Source: Bemisia tabaci
Taxonomy: Eukaryota; Arthropoda; Insecta; Hemiptera; Aleyrodidae
Length of the DNA: 64,000 nucleotides
Direction: 5' to 3'
NCBI RefSeq assembly: GCF_918797505.1
Contig: NC_092800.1
Coordinates: forward strand, 40,839,430-40,903,429
Position 1 is the first letter of the stretch. Each line of letters starts with the position of its first letter. Both the position numbers and the translations under genes were made by a program. Of this stretch, positions 33,001-45,800 are shown piece by piece. A model generated the notes under the pieces. That model did no database searches. It saw nothing but the letters and a program-made list of their open reading frames with translations, and was not told the DNA's origin.

Positions 33001-36000
33001 CATATCAACGGCTAAACCAGTGTAAAAGTAGCGTATGACTTCTCAGAGAAAGACTAAATTACTAGTAATCTAGACTAAATTAATAGTAAATCGTCATAGT
33101 TGGTAATTTCAACAGGTATCCTAGTGAGCTCAAATAGTAGCCTATCGACCATATCGTGTTCTGTTCTCATTTCTTATGGGTGTTCATGACACCAAGTATC
33201 ATCATAAAGAAATATTGGCGCAGTTTCTTTTTTTACTTTCAAAATTTTGACACCCTGTTAATTATGTAAGGAGGGCTTCTGCAAGAGAAAAGAGAAGAAT
33301 TGATAGTTACAAAGGAGGACAGTAGCACAGAGACAGCCCACAACCAGTGCTCAGTTGAATGAAAGTACCCGCGGCACCCGACTTTGCTACTTTTTCAAGT
33401 AACATCGCAAGTTTGGGCATCTTCACGATTTTTCCTTCCGTTTTGTCCTTGAGCCATGCATCCAAGACAAGATTATGCGTCGAGTTTTGAAGATGGTGCT
33501 CTTCCCTGGCTTTTATCAAGCTTGATGTTACTTTGAAACCATTCCTGAAATGCAATTTTAAAAGAAAGTAAGTAACACAATGACAAATCGTTTTATGCAT
33601 ATGTTCAAACAAAAAACTGAACATAAAAAACGAAAACTTATTAGTACTTTCATTTTATTTTTTAATTCCATGAAAGGATTTGTACTGACATGAATTAGTA
33701 ACAAAAAGGAGAGCGCTCGTTCTGATTCGATGACTTTGATTTTGAAAGTAGGGCTCTGTGCAAATAGAGGTTTTCCCCTTAATTTCCGTCTGATGCAGTC
33801 CCTGATTTCAATCGACTCGGTTATAGAAGTGATTGTTATCAAATAGGAGCTATTTTAACATTTGTGTAACACCTTCATTTCGTAAAATGCGAAATTTTTA
33901 TTGAAAATTTTAACTGCAGATGAGGGAAAAATCATCTTTGAGAGGCAGAATCTTAGTAAATGTTTGACCAAAAGATTCTCGTTGAGGCCACAATTATGCT
34001 GTTTAAAACTTTGTTACAGTAGTAAATTGATATGCTTTTTCACTTCCTCAAGATAGTAATGTTAGCAATATTTATGAGACTGCAGGGGCTTGCGATACCA
34101 TTGGCATTCTGATTTTTCCTTTAAATTGTCCTTTCTTTTAGAATTTTCCTGGCCCTTCCCAGATTTTGGTTTGATCACAAACCTCTGACCTGATTATATT
34201 TGCCTACTTTGTCTGGTGATCACTATTCCTAATTAGCACAAGGTCACTTAAGACAAATTGATTTTTTTTTTTGCAGTTACATACATAGAAACGGAATGAA
34301 ATAATGCGAAAATAATGATGACAGGCAATGAGTAGATACTCATCAGCAACAACTATACAAAAATACCTTGCAATCTGAATGGATGGGGCAAGCAAAGTTT
34401 CCCATGGTAGAGATCCGTGCAGTTGATGAGCAAGGGCTAATCCTGCTAAGAATCCAGGCACTCCAATGCCAATATCTGTACTTCTTGTGGGTCGAAAATC
34501 GATTAGATCCAGAACTTTTCCCTCTCGATGATCATATATCAGCATTAATCCACCTCTGAAATTCGCAATAGAAAAAAAATTATTAATTATTCCTGCTCCT
34601 TTGGACTGAGGTAAAAGCACGGGAGATATAGCCAATAAATTACAACTGTGTAATTATTTTTGGGAACAGGAAGCAGCTCTGTGCCCATCTCTTGAGTAGT
34701 AATTTTATATTTTATTTAGTGCATCTGTGTCCATGCAAGTTTTGTACAGTGGCGATAATAAGTAGAGTAATAAAGTAAAAACACAATAGAATAAAAATTC
34801 GCATTTACAGTCATCTAGTCATCAAAGTCGCCTCTTGCAATGATGTTGTCCATTCATGCAAATTTTACCAAAACTCGCCCTGTCCATTCCCTCAACATAC
34901 TTGAACCACATTTTTTTATAAAATAGTCTTGACACCGCCCATCACTGGTTTTTAAGATGATTTTTAGGTTTCTGTAGCATATCAAGAACAATGCCAGAGT
35001 GTTAAATGGACAGGTGTTAAATGTTAGCCGGTTGGTTCGTTCAGTCCAGATCAAGTAGACTGTACCCAAGACCAATCCATGCGAGTCTGTAATTTCCATG
35101 GATAAGTTTTAAGGCTCCACTCCCTCCTGAGTATCGGGGCTAGATGTTAAAATGCAATGTATTTCTAAGAGGAAGCCAATACTGCATCATAGTGGCAGTG
35201 GTCGAGATGAGGTTGAACGAGACAGTGGATCTCAAAAAGTACAAAAAGGTTATCTATGATAAAGAAATACAAAAAAATAATTTATAGTGAAGGAAAAGTA
35301 CAACTTTCTTACCCTCCAACTCCTGTTAAATGTGGCCGAATGACACCTATGCACATTGTTGTGGCAATGCCTGCATCAATAGCGTTTCCACCTTTTTGCA
35401 AAATGGATATTCCGATCATCGAGCACTCCTTGCTGTCACTCGCAATGCTGCCATGAGGTGTAATCTAAACAGACGAAAAGATTACTATAAAGTAATAATT
35501 GCCAACTTTTGGGATTCATCAACGGTAAGCCTAATTTTTAAGAGCTGTAAGAAAAGTAATATTTTTCTAGAAGTAATAATGCAACAGGAACCCAGACTGA
35601 AGCCGAAATTTTGGGGAGACTAGGATTTTTAAAGTTTCAGACTTTTTCTGTACAAAAATTCCCCATTTCTTACCAACTTCCTACATCAATTAATATTATC
35701 TAGGTATAAAATGTTCTACCTTTTTTTTTTTTTTATTTATTTTTTTTTTATTTATTTTTTTAAATGGTACTACTTTGCCATCCCTATCAATGACTTTAAT
35801 ATTTGAATTTAGGGATTGTGTAAAATCTGCACTACAAGCTGGTGAAGTAGGATCACTTGGTAGATTGGTGAAAAAATATAAAAAAATAGCTACCTGATGG
35901 TTCCCATATTTAATCTGTATTGCAAGGGCAGCAGCAACTGCCACAGAGAAAACAGAGAAGAACGTAATTATGAAGTTTAGATTGCCAGTCTCCTTGCTTG

Positions 36001-37592
36001 AGGAATATAATGGTGACGTCTCGCTCCTTTCTGAATTAATATAGTTAGCTGGAATAAAAATTAGAAAACTACAATAAGAAATTAATTTTACATCCATTTC
36101 TATGAACAAGAGATTGGTTGCAATAGAATCATAATACATTTCAGCGTCATGTTGAGGTAAAAATTAGAAAAAAGGACAGGAGCCATGAAAATGGTGCGTA
36201 ACAACTTTGCCTCTCTTTTTACTGTCATAAAGTAAAAAATCATTACTAGGTAGGCTAAACCTACTTATGTGACAGAGTATTCTCTTTACTAAGTTTGTAT
36301 CAATTTGTCGCAGAATAATTTGAAAACTTCCTTTACCTGATAAATCATAATGCCAAGGTTGAAAGACACAAACTTGTACCCCTATAATTCCATCTGATAT
36401 TCATTAGTTAGAAAATCCAATAACTGGGATTAACGGAGTACTTAAAACTACAAAGATAACAACTCTGATTGCAAAAATTCGGCTCATATTTCAGATTTTC
36501 AAGCTGAGTCTTAAGTTTTCATGATGGTAAAATATTTTTAAATACCCGAAGAAAGGTCATAAAAAAGTTTAGGTATCCAACAGCTTTCGGTAAAATTATC
36601 CTCTGAAAACATTTAAACATTGCAGACATCTTGAGAGACATGTTTTTCTAGGTACTTACACCACCTAGCTATATCATTAGGAGTGATTAAATTTGCAAAT
36701 TAGGAAGTAGAATAAGATGAATTCCTGTGATTTCAACTTACTTATCAAGTTGATCTTTTTAGAGAAAAAAATTGAAAAGAAAAAAAAAACTTATAAATTG
36801 AACTAGCTGGGTTCTCTGAGCACTATTAAATACAATTTGATTAATCTTAACTTAAAGCTTAGCGTGACTTAAAGCTAAATGCTCGGTTTTTAGAGGGAGA
36901 ACCTTCTATAAATCGATGCATTGTCATCTCCTATCTGTTGCAAGTCATACGGCGAATGAGGACTATGTGGTACTATGGAACTACCGACCGCCAAGAATTA
37001 GCGATTTTAAGAACATCGTTTTTCATTAAGGTCATTCGATGGACGCCATATTTTGTGTCCGAACGGCATGCGATATATCGCATCAATTGGTTCCATATTT
37101 TCAGCTACTCGTCATTTTTCTCCTATTTTGAGATCGCACTTCTATTGTCAGGAGTCTAAAGCATTCATTTACCAATTTTAACAAAGAAATTCAACTTAAT
37201 AAAGGCGTGGTTTTTTCAGAGAGAAAACATCGCATTCGATACTGATATCGAAACTGCACTCGAATGCGATATTTTTTCTCTGAAAAAACAACGCCTTTAT
37301 TACGTTGAATTTCTTTGTTAAAATTGGTAAGTGAGTGCTTTAGACTCCTGACAACAGAATTGCGATCTCAAAATAGGAGAAAAATGACGAGTAGCTGAAA
37401 ATATGGAACCAATTGATGCGATATATTGCATGCCGTTCTGACACAAAATATGGCGTCCATCGAATCACCTTAAAATATTCTCCTCTATTTTTCTGGAGCT
37501 ATAATGCAAATCGTCCACTAACTTAAGCGCAATTTTGACTTACAGTTATCATTGACAGTGTTTGTGCTCTGACCATTGAAGTTGGAACTCAT
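30007..37592 (-). CDS. Gamma-glutamyl-transpeptidase homologue, probable pseudoenzyme, 562 aa, nine exons
   Basis: Exons from the start: 37544-37592, 35720-36048, 35313-35464, 34367-34555, 33369-33544, 31710-31928, 31336-31420, 30952-31136, 30007-30311; all in phase, 1689 nt. The fold is type II membrane: a short polar N-terminus, a hydrophobic segment near residues 40-65 (FSVFSVAVAAALAI), then the transpeptidase ectodomain. Family landmarks: SDSKECSMIG, GGNAIDAGIA, GGGGLMLIY, DFRP, GVPGFLAGLALAHQ, SIQIAR, VFYNRTL, the ending SDSRGSG. Length matches the family (human GGT1 is 569). Active members need a Thr nucleophile in a GT(A/T/S)H motif; here it reads AGSH. NNEMDDF reads NNALEV, and the SS and GG oxyanion elements are altered. 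It is therefore unlikely to hydrolyse glutathione. Weak points: the donor of exon 2 (alternatives near 35771 and 35774 avoid a poly-Lys tail) and the gtactt donor at 33368. Confidence 0.87.
31310..31430 (-). other. Exon carrying the degenerate nucleophile motif
   Basis: The 85-nt exon 31336-31420 (acceptor ag and donor gtatg in consensus) encodes DAEAIWPIPAGSHVAVADVN followed by DVYVSIVS. It aligns with the family segment in which the precursor cuts itself before a catalytic Thr. Counting from the conserved His, the Thr position is Gly and the next residue is Ser. The precursor therefore probably stays a single chain. Confidence 0.7.
35721..35760. repeat. T-rich microsatellite at the exon 2 boundary
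   Basis: Runs of T broken by tttattta lie at the 3' edge of coding exon 2 of the transpeptidase homologue. If the distal donor is used they translate as a Lys/Asn-rich tail (INKKK repeated). If a donor about 50 bases upstream is used they are intronic. Confidence 0.85.
37026..37473. mobile_element. TTAA-flanked foldback element in intron 1 of the transpeptidase homologue
   Basis: The ends ttaaggtcattcgatggacg and (cgtccatcgaatcaccttaa) are inverted and both abut TTAA (37026-37029 and 37470-37473), a TTAA target duplication as made by piggyBac-like transposases. The arms are about 205 bp and pair almost base for base (gttccatattttcagctact / agtagctgaaaatatggaac and aaaggcgt / acgccttt), with a small loop near 37235-37260. 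No ORF of its own. Confidence 0.87.
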
Positions 37593-39865
37593 GATTGAAC
37601 AGCTGTGACACTAAGAAGTTATTTATGAGAGAGAAAAGTTGAAATATCATTTAACAAACGCTTGAAGAAACTTTACTGCTACATTTTGTTAAAAATCGAC
37701 GAAAATTGGGCTCTATAACGGGACTTAAATTCGGCATTGCGCGAGCGACGGACACATCACTTATAAAAATTAGGTTACATTGTTTGTTTATCAACAAGTG
37801 TCACCGAATCGCAGCATTCACCTGATTTCCCCATCGAAAAACTTGATCGATGATAATGACCGCCAAAATTCAATTTTGCGCTCCCACTTCGAAGGAGCGC
37901 AGACACCGCAAAAAAAGCTGAATGCATCACGAATTTTTAGAGACGATTACCAATAATTAATAATATGTTTATTTCACTTCAGTTTACATGAGTAGCACAG
38001 CCAGTTGTATCAAAATTTCATAACAAAAAAATTTCAATTTGGGTAAATTAGGGCAGTTGAAGTCAAGGAGAAAAAAATTATAACTAAATCTCAGTAGATT
38101 AAAGGTGTTAATTCTACCTAGTTAATTCTGCATAATTTGTCACAAAAAACACTACTATCTATTTATTTTAGTTATTTATTTATTTGATACGTTTCATCAC
38201 AAATTACATTTTTTTTAGAACTAAGTATTTAAAAATTACAAGTGTCTCTTTCAGTGTAAGTCAAAGTTAGAGGAGGATTTATCGTAACTTTGAGAAAAAC
38301 AGACCTGAAGTTGAATTTCTGGCGCTGTTGCCATTGGAAATGAGAATAACTTCAAATGCTCAGAGCATTAATAATGCGAATTGGGCAAATTTAACCAGAA
38401 TAGACACGTCTCTGAACAGACTCACAATCAGCCTAACTACCTTTGTCATTGCCTAATTTCTACTCATGTGTTAGTTTTTTACAACTAATGAAGGAAATAG
38501 CTCGAAACTTTCTGTGAATTTCCCATACGAAAAAAAAGTTTCTATATTTTTTAATTTGAGTGTTACCAATTTTGGCAGAAAATTTGGCAACAACTGATGT
38601 GGTTGGGCTGAATTTGATCAAATAAGTCTATTCTTAGAGTAATGAAAAGTGTATAACATTGAAATCTCACAGTGAATAAATTTAAATCCAATAGGTAGCT
38701 TTTTCTCACTGTACTGAACAATTTGAGTTATTACCTTGCGGCCCTTTTTCTTGAATTACTTATCACACATCAAAATTCAAAGCTTAAGGAAAGGAGGGAG
38801 CAAATCCTTACTGATTTAAAGAAAAGTTTTGAGTCTTTTTCAATAAAATGATATTTCTAAACTGTTGTGGTTTCACATACGGTTCTTTAAGCGGCTGTTC
38901 ATCAAAGTTGCGCACAAGGTACCAATTAAATTTATCAGTATCTATGGGCATATAAAAAGATACCTACTAAAACTGTTCTTTTTTGAGGGATAAATTTAAG
39001 CCACTCAAATTTCCTTCTGCTGAGGATATTTATTTAGAGGGTATGAACATGGCAGAAGAGAGAAATTTGGAGATTCTTATGTATGAGCAAATGAACAAAA
39101 CAGTTTGTAAAATAAAAGGTATTTTATTTTGGTTCTTTTTTGTTTTTTTAAATATAAAAAACAATATGTTGTACATTCAACACAACATAAAAAAATACCT
39201 ACCCAATCCGATTTATAAATCACAGTCAATAGCTTTGAGAATATGTGTATTTAATATAATTTAATATAATACATACACCGCGGCCACCCACACATCCTTT
39301 CCCTCACACACACACACACACACACACCCCCACACATACAAAAGTTATTGGTAAAGCTTGTAAAAATTTCAAAAGAATAATTAAAAATGAGTAAAAATAA
39401 AATAAAGTGAAAAAAAATCTCTGATACTTGCATGATTTTTATTTCTTCATCATAAATGGATCAATTTGACCGAAATTAGATATATTGGCATTTCACATTG
39501 CCAAACTTTTTATCATGTTTTATTCTTTTAACAGAAAACTGAACAATCTAACGTTTTTGAACTTTCTCTGAATTTTCATTAAAATACAAAGAATACACTT
39601 AGAAAATTTCAAGTCAAAATTTAGCCAAGTTTTCTGGTATAAAAATAAAATATGGGAAGAGATTAAGCAATACGTTTGCTGAAGATAGACTACCTCTGGT
39701 AAAATTGTTCCAAACATGAAGTGGGATATGAAAAATATGAAAATACAAAGAGGAGAAACAAAATAGGAGCCATAAACTTTTAGCCCTTTTCGCACTCAGT
39801 GCCTGAACTATTTTTCAGTTTCAATCAATGAAAAGGAAACCAAAATCAGGGTCTAAATTTAACAT
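37593..39865. other. Intergenic region: promoter side of the transpeptidase homologue, 3' side of gene B
   Basis: About 37600-37900 should contain the 5' UTR and promoter of the minus-strand gene ending at 37592, but I see no clear TATA box. A (CA)n tract lies at 39304-39327. On the minus strand, tttatt near 39518 and 39429 could serve as poly(A) signals for gene B. No further gene is supported. Confidence 0.4.
39304..39327. repeat. CA dinucleotide microsatellite
   Basis: An uninterrupted (CA)12-type tract followed by a C-rich variant. The minus-strand 60-residue ORF here is only a reading of it (CVCVCV). Confidence 0.95.
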
Positions 39866-42800
39866 TTAGGGTATACTGATAGCAATATCTCCTGTCCAAT
39901 CGAATATGGCACTATCCACATTATAATCGCCTTTAATCGTAAGAGGTACAGATTTTTCTCCGATTACTTTGATCTGACTGTCATCTGATTCTTGAAGACC
40001 AGTATCACCCTTCATTCTATCAGGGAGAGGTTCAATATTTACTTCTGAGTAAAATTTTTGTCCGGCAGTAAGGACCTTATTGACAGTTGAATCGCCCCAG
40101 ACAGGCAGCATTTGAAATCTGAAATTACCTGAAATTGTTGAATTTGAGATGCCATCAAGATAGTAAGTTCCTTCAACTTGATCGCAAGATACAAGTGTTG
40201 GCGTCCAGTGAATTCCTAACTTATATCCACTGTCAGTCAGAACTTCTCCTGAGACCCTTGTTGCAGGTATTGGAAAGGATAAGGGCAATTTCCCTGACCA
40301 CATAGTTGACTGAACAGTTGGTGTCGTTCCTACTGAAACACTGCCATCAACAACTCGGACAGGAAAGAATCCACGAAACCAGGGCAAAATTCCAAGTTTA
40401 TCATTTAATTTCTGCAGTATTGTAGCAGGAGGAGGTGGTTTGTTAAAAATTTGACTAGACGGTTTCTGCAGAGGTGTTTTTGGTACCAAAAACACAGCAT
40501 TTCCAGGCCAATAGTAGTCATCATAATTTTCCTTCCAGTCACCATCAAGGACAATTTTAGACGGCACACTATTTTTCAAGAGATTTGCGACGCATTCTGA
40601 CACGTTCAGTTTTTGTGTACTATATTCAACACCTTCTTTTGACTTCATTAGTAGCTTGGTAGCATACTGGATTCCAGGCTTGATAGTTGCTGCAAGTTGC
40701 TTCATGTAGAGCGATGTCAATTTTTCAATTTCACAATCGACAGCTTGCTTTGAGGTGATTGGTGATGCATGAAGCACGTTCTTTCTTGCTTTCTTGACAT
40801 TGTTTGCAGGATTTAGGGTGACACTGTCTGCGAAGACAGTTTGAGTAGTTTTAGAGTTCAAGTGCACGTTGGCTTTTTCCTCCAGTAGTTCCATGTCTTT
40901 GGCGAGGAGAGGCTCATCAGGATGTGGTTCAGCATTCGAGTCAGCGAATGGAAAAGGTTGTTCCCATGGCGGAGGAGGTTTATCAGACGGCCACTTCGGG
41001 TAGACAGGTGGCCAAGGAACTGTGTTAAATACAAGATGGGATGACGTGGGGGATGGCTTGATTAATTTTGACAATTCTTCTTGGCTGAGAATTTTATTAG
41101 GAGACCAGTGTAAAAGTGAGGGGAATTTGCCTTTGCCTTCAGGGCTATCACTATCAACCATCTCTGAAACTGATTCCTCCAGATTTGAAACAGGTTCCGT
41201 TTTGACAGCACGGTCTGATGGAGAGGCCGTAATGTTGATTGGGAATGGAATAGGAAACATTTTTGGAAAGTTGGTGGGTGGAGGAGGCCATATGTCAAGA
41301 AATGGTACGAATTGTACGTTATGTGGTGCATTTTTTTGTGGGCCTTTGGCTTTCCTAGGACCTGGCATAGGACCCGGTGGACCACCTGGTGGAGGACCTG
41401 GAGGTGCGTTTGGTCCTGTGTATAAATGTTTTCTACTGTACCAAGAAAACTGGGGCAGATTTGCTCTTAGCCGCATCTCAAATGTGCCTCTTAAAACATC
41501 CTGACTGGTTATTGCTGTTGGGAATAATGGTAGGGTGAAATTTCCTTTCAATTTATCTCCTTCCACACAGCCTGTCCAGAAAAGGGCCGAATTCACATCA
41601 GCGACATGATTATTGGTAAAAAAAGCAAATGGAAATGAACCAGGAGTTAAGGACGACCAAGGGTGTACTGGTGATACAGGCTCTCCATTCACTGAGTCCA
41701 CATTGAAAGAAACTGCTGTGATTTTTAGCGGTGTAACTGACCAATCAGGGTTGACATCCTCCATGGCGACCTCTAAGTTATCTTTCTTCCATCGATTTTC
41801 AAAGTTGAACATTATGCTTCCGTCCCAAAGAAAAGCTGTTTTATCATCAGTGAATTCGCCAAGTAAAAGAAAGTCTGAAGTGGGTAGTGGTTGGCCAGCC
41901 TGGATTAATGAGATTTTTTGAAAAGTGTCCAGTTGCCAGTTCAAGGTCTCAAAATCATTTGAAACATTTTCTACATTTGAGCATTTAATATCTTTTAGTA
42001 ATAGACGTGAACTGTGTAAAATTCCAGAAGTTGCAAAATTTTGAAGAGCATCTTCGGCGGATGTGCGACAATTTAGACTAAAAGTAGTATTTAGCCACAA
42101 AACATGTCTCTGTCTGTTTGCGTCTAAAATAAATTCTGGAATTGAAATATTTCCTTTTAAATTGTTTTCATTTATTATTGCACTCCATAAGATAACTGGT
42201 TTTGACGTTCTGATAGATGAATTCATTTTGTAAAAAAAATCAAGTGGGATGACTCTAACTTTACTCAAGATATCAAACTTCCAGTCCATGGGAAACAGCG
42301 CAATTGAAGGATCAACTTTAAACAAAATTCGATTATTTTCATTAGAAGCTGAGTTATCTTCCGAACTTGTTGATGTTACTTTCAGTTTAAACTTTACAAC
42401 AGACTTTTTGGAGTAACTTGAAAGACCTGGTGCAGTTTTTAGAGTCATGTTATGAATGTGTTCTCTCATTCTTCTATTCTCTTCATCAACGTGGTCATCA
42501 AAGGCATTTCTGTTCCGATGCGGTTCAGCTGGGCCCAAATGATTTGGATCTGTGCTATTTTTGCGTCTGTAATCACTTATGGTTCCTGGTACAAGCTCCC
42601 ACTCACTTTCTTCGTCACTTATATTCATATGATGACCTGGAATCGATTCTTTTTTGTAGGTCACATTTTGAAAATCCCTGTCCAATTTCATTTGAAGTTG
42701 GGATCTTTGTAAGGTTTTCTTCTCTTGAAAATTAGCTTCAGGTTGATTTTTCCCTACTACTACCTCCAAATCCACCCACTCATTTACTGATGGGTCAATT

Positions 42801-45800
42801 GACTTTAATGGACCATTTCCAAAAGTTTCAAAATGTCTAGCCATAAGATCAGGTGTATTTTTCAAAGTTGCATTGCGTATCGTTTCTCTCATTCTTCGAT
42901 CTCTTTCATCGATATAGTCATCGAGGGCATTTCTGTTGCGATGCGGTTCAGCTGGGCCCAAATGGTTTGGATCCGTACTATTTTTACGTCTGTAATCACT
43001 TATGGTTCCTGGCACAAGCTCCCATTCACTTTCTTCTTCACTTATATTCATATGATGACCCGGAATCGATTCCTTCTTGTACGTCACATTCTGAAAATCC
43101 CTGTCCAATTTCATTTGAAGCTGGGATCTCTGCAAGGTTTTCTTTTCTGGAACTTCATCTACAGCTGGGAGGACGTCATTGGGTTTCAACAAATCATCTT
43201 TGGCAGATTCAAAATACCTTGCTACATCTGGGGGGCTATAGGCGTCCATTTCACTTGGGACTAACTCGGGCTTAGAAGGGTTGATTTTTGGAACAATCAC
43301 CCAGTCACTATCAAAACCAGTATCATTCTCCAAAGAGTCGGGATCTAAATTCTGTTCGGTCTTTGAGGGAGAGTTCGCCGATTCTTCTTGTGCCTTTTTG
43401 GTGGGTGGAAACAACACAAAAGCTGTACCATCCCAGTAGAACTCGGAGCGATTCATGCTGAATTGTCCCTCCAAAAAAATTGGGGCTCTCACTTCTTTTG
43501 GGGACTGTTGTAAGACAAATGTTTGATGGAACATTGATGGCGCACTCTGAAGAATGAAATTCTCCTTTGACACAGTTGGTTGTTTTTGCAAAATGAAGTC
43601 TTCTGCTGAAGGAGACTCAAGAGAGAAATTCTTTGAAGACGCCTCCATATCTGGAAGAGGTACTTTCATGTCTTTTACCACCTTGTAATAAACTGGAGAT
43701 GACATTAACTGACCTTGAATAGCTCGCCAGGAAAATTCTGAGTCAGCCTGGAATTTCAATTCAAAGTTTCCATTCGCCCAGCAATGATCACCTTCAGAGT
43801 TATAACACATGGGTGCAGAGAATGATCCATTGATGTAGATTGTATTTTGACCGACAACTTGCAGTGAACTGGAGAACCATCGAATACCAGTGCTAACTTT
43901 GAGTGGGGCATAGAGGGATACATTAGGAGAGCCAATGTATGCTGGTAAAGTTAGTGCAACAGGTAAACTTCCTTCCCAAACCATGACTTCCTCCTGAGTT
44001 TTGATGCTACCAGCAACAAGGCTTATGTTCACTTGTTCACGATGTTGCAGTACCTCATGACTTTGAGCTGGAACAAAGTAAGATTCATTGTGGTAAAAAT
44101 TTATTCTACCAAAAAAACGTGAGAAAATGGAGAAATAGACAAAAATTTACCAGCGACTACGTCGCCAATGTTCATCACTAGTACAGAAAAATGTGCGCTT
44201 GAAGGTGCTTCATTTATTTAGATTGACTTCCTTTGAAAAAACTAAATAACTAACCTACTCTCGATTTTTCAATTTCACATGAGTAACAATTGCACTTTCT
44301 TCCAGCGTAATTATACTCTCATATATGTATAGGGGTAAAAAAGTTACAATTATCATGACATCATTATGCTATATTATATTATTATTCACTCATAAAAGCA
44401 CAGAGGTCATTGAGTTACTTTAGAGAAGAAATACTAGGGAGTAGTGTCATAAATGAGAGTTGGAATACCGTTCGGCACCAGTTGCTCTTTGAGTAGGAAC
44501 AACAAACTACTTGGGATGGAATTAAATGACGAAATTTTGAGATGGAAAATTTAGAGTTGTATTGAGACCAAAAGAGAGAAAAAAGTTACAAAATTACAAG
44601 ATTGAAATAGTCACTTGAAAATGTGCCAAAAGGGCGAAAATGGGCACTACGTACTAGTACGGGTCGGGGATGGAATAAGACCTCGATTTTAGGGCAGCGC
44701 AAGCTTTTATAGACTTGCTGACGTCACAGGTGGTGAGACAACAAGTCTACACGCTATTGGCTGGCTATAATCAGTGGAGCTATCAGTTGCAAGTTCAGTA
44801 ATTAAAGTAATGGGTAATTGAAGGTGATGGCTGGGAGATAGGACTGAAAAAGACAAAAATGAACGAAATCCAGCCATCCCTGATGAGTGAACTGAATATG
44901 TAATGAAAAATCGAAAATGTGAAGGAAAAATATGAGAAGGTGTTGACAAGTAGAAAGCTGGACACTAGAACAAGATACAATTATCGCTCAAAAATTATTT
45001 GTGTTTGTTACTCATGGTAACTACGAATTTGCAGAAATCGCAAAACAAATTTACAAATATGAATTTGTCAGTTCTCAAGTTTTGCAAGTAATAAGGAAAT
45101 TATGAAAATGATGCAAATTAAGATGTAGGTATTTGGTGTAAACAGGCAACTCTGAAGAAATAATTGCATTGGAAGTTTGCCCGAGAGTATTTACAGAACT
45201 ACATACAAGAATTCTTAAAGCAACAGAATGACAAGAGGTGGTACTGGTGGCAATCTATCTGGTCATCTTTTGTCAGATCAATGGTCAAAGTGCTAAACGA
45301 CGTACCTCCACTTGCAACGTTGCAGAGTTCCTGTTATAATTTATGTTTTCTTTGAAAAACTAGTAAACGTAATTTCTTGAAAACATCCTTGATTTTTCTT
45401 TTCTGTTAGCAGAATATTCTGTGTAAAATTCAAGCTATTAAGTGGCTTGTCTTTTTTTAAAAAAAAACTGTGATGGTATCAGGAGCACCACAACAAAGAT
45501 ACAAGATTTTGTATTTCGGCCATCAAGGTGCCTTTAGTTTATTGTTTATTCAGGTATGAAAAAAGTGAAAATTTTACAGAACCTCTCATCTTTAAAATGA
45601 GCAGTTTTAGGGTAATTTTTGAAGGTTTTCCAATTTTACTTCAAAAATGGCACTACAAAACCATTATGATTACACAATATTTCCACCATCTAGGTACAAG
45701 CGCACATAAAAAACAAGGTGGTAGGGTAATACAAGATGGTAGACAACAACTTTCTGAGAGAAATCAAAGCCAGGAAAAATAAAAAATTAGAATTGAAGTT

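Noticed and set aside
35834..35871. Possible 38-base intron in exon 2 of the transpeptidase homologue (after GNHQ)
   Set aside because: gt and ag are present but the intron would be too short for an insect gene, and the contiguous reading stays open and in phase.
41022..41504. 160-aa + strand ORF
   Set aside because: It is antisense to the Pro/Gly-rich part of gene B; its Gly-rich content is the mirror of that codon use. Likewise the + strand ORFs at 42418-43275 and 53360-53884 mirror repeats in genes B and A.
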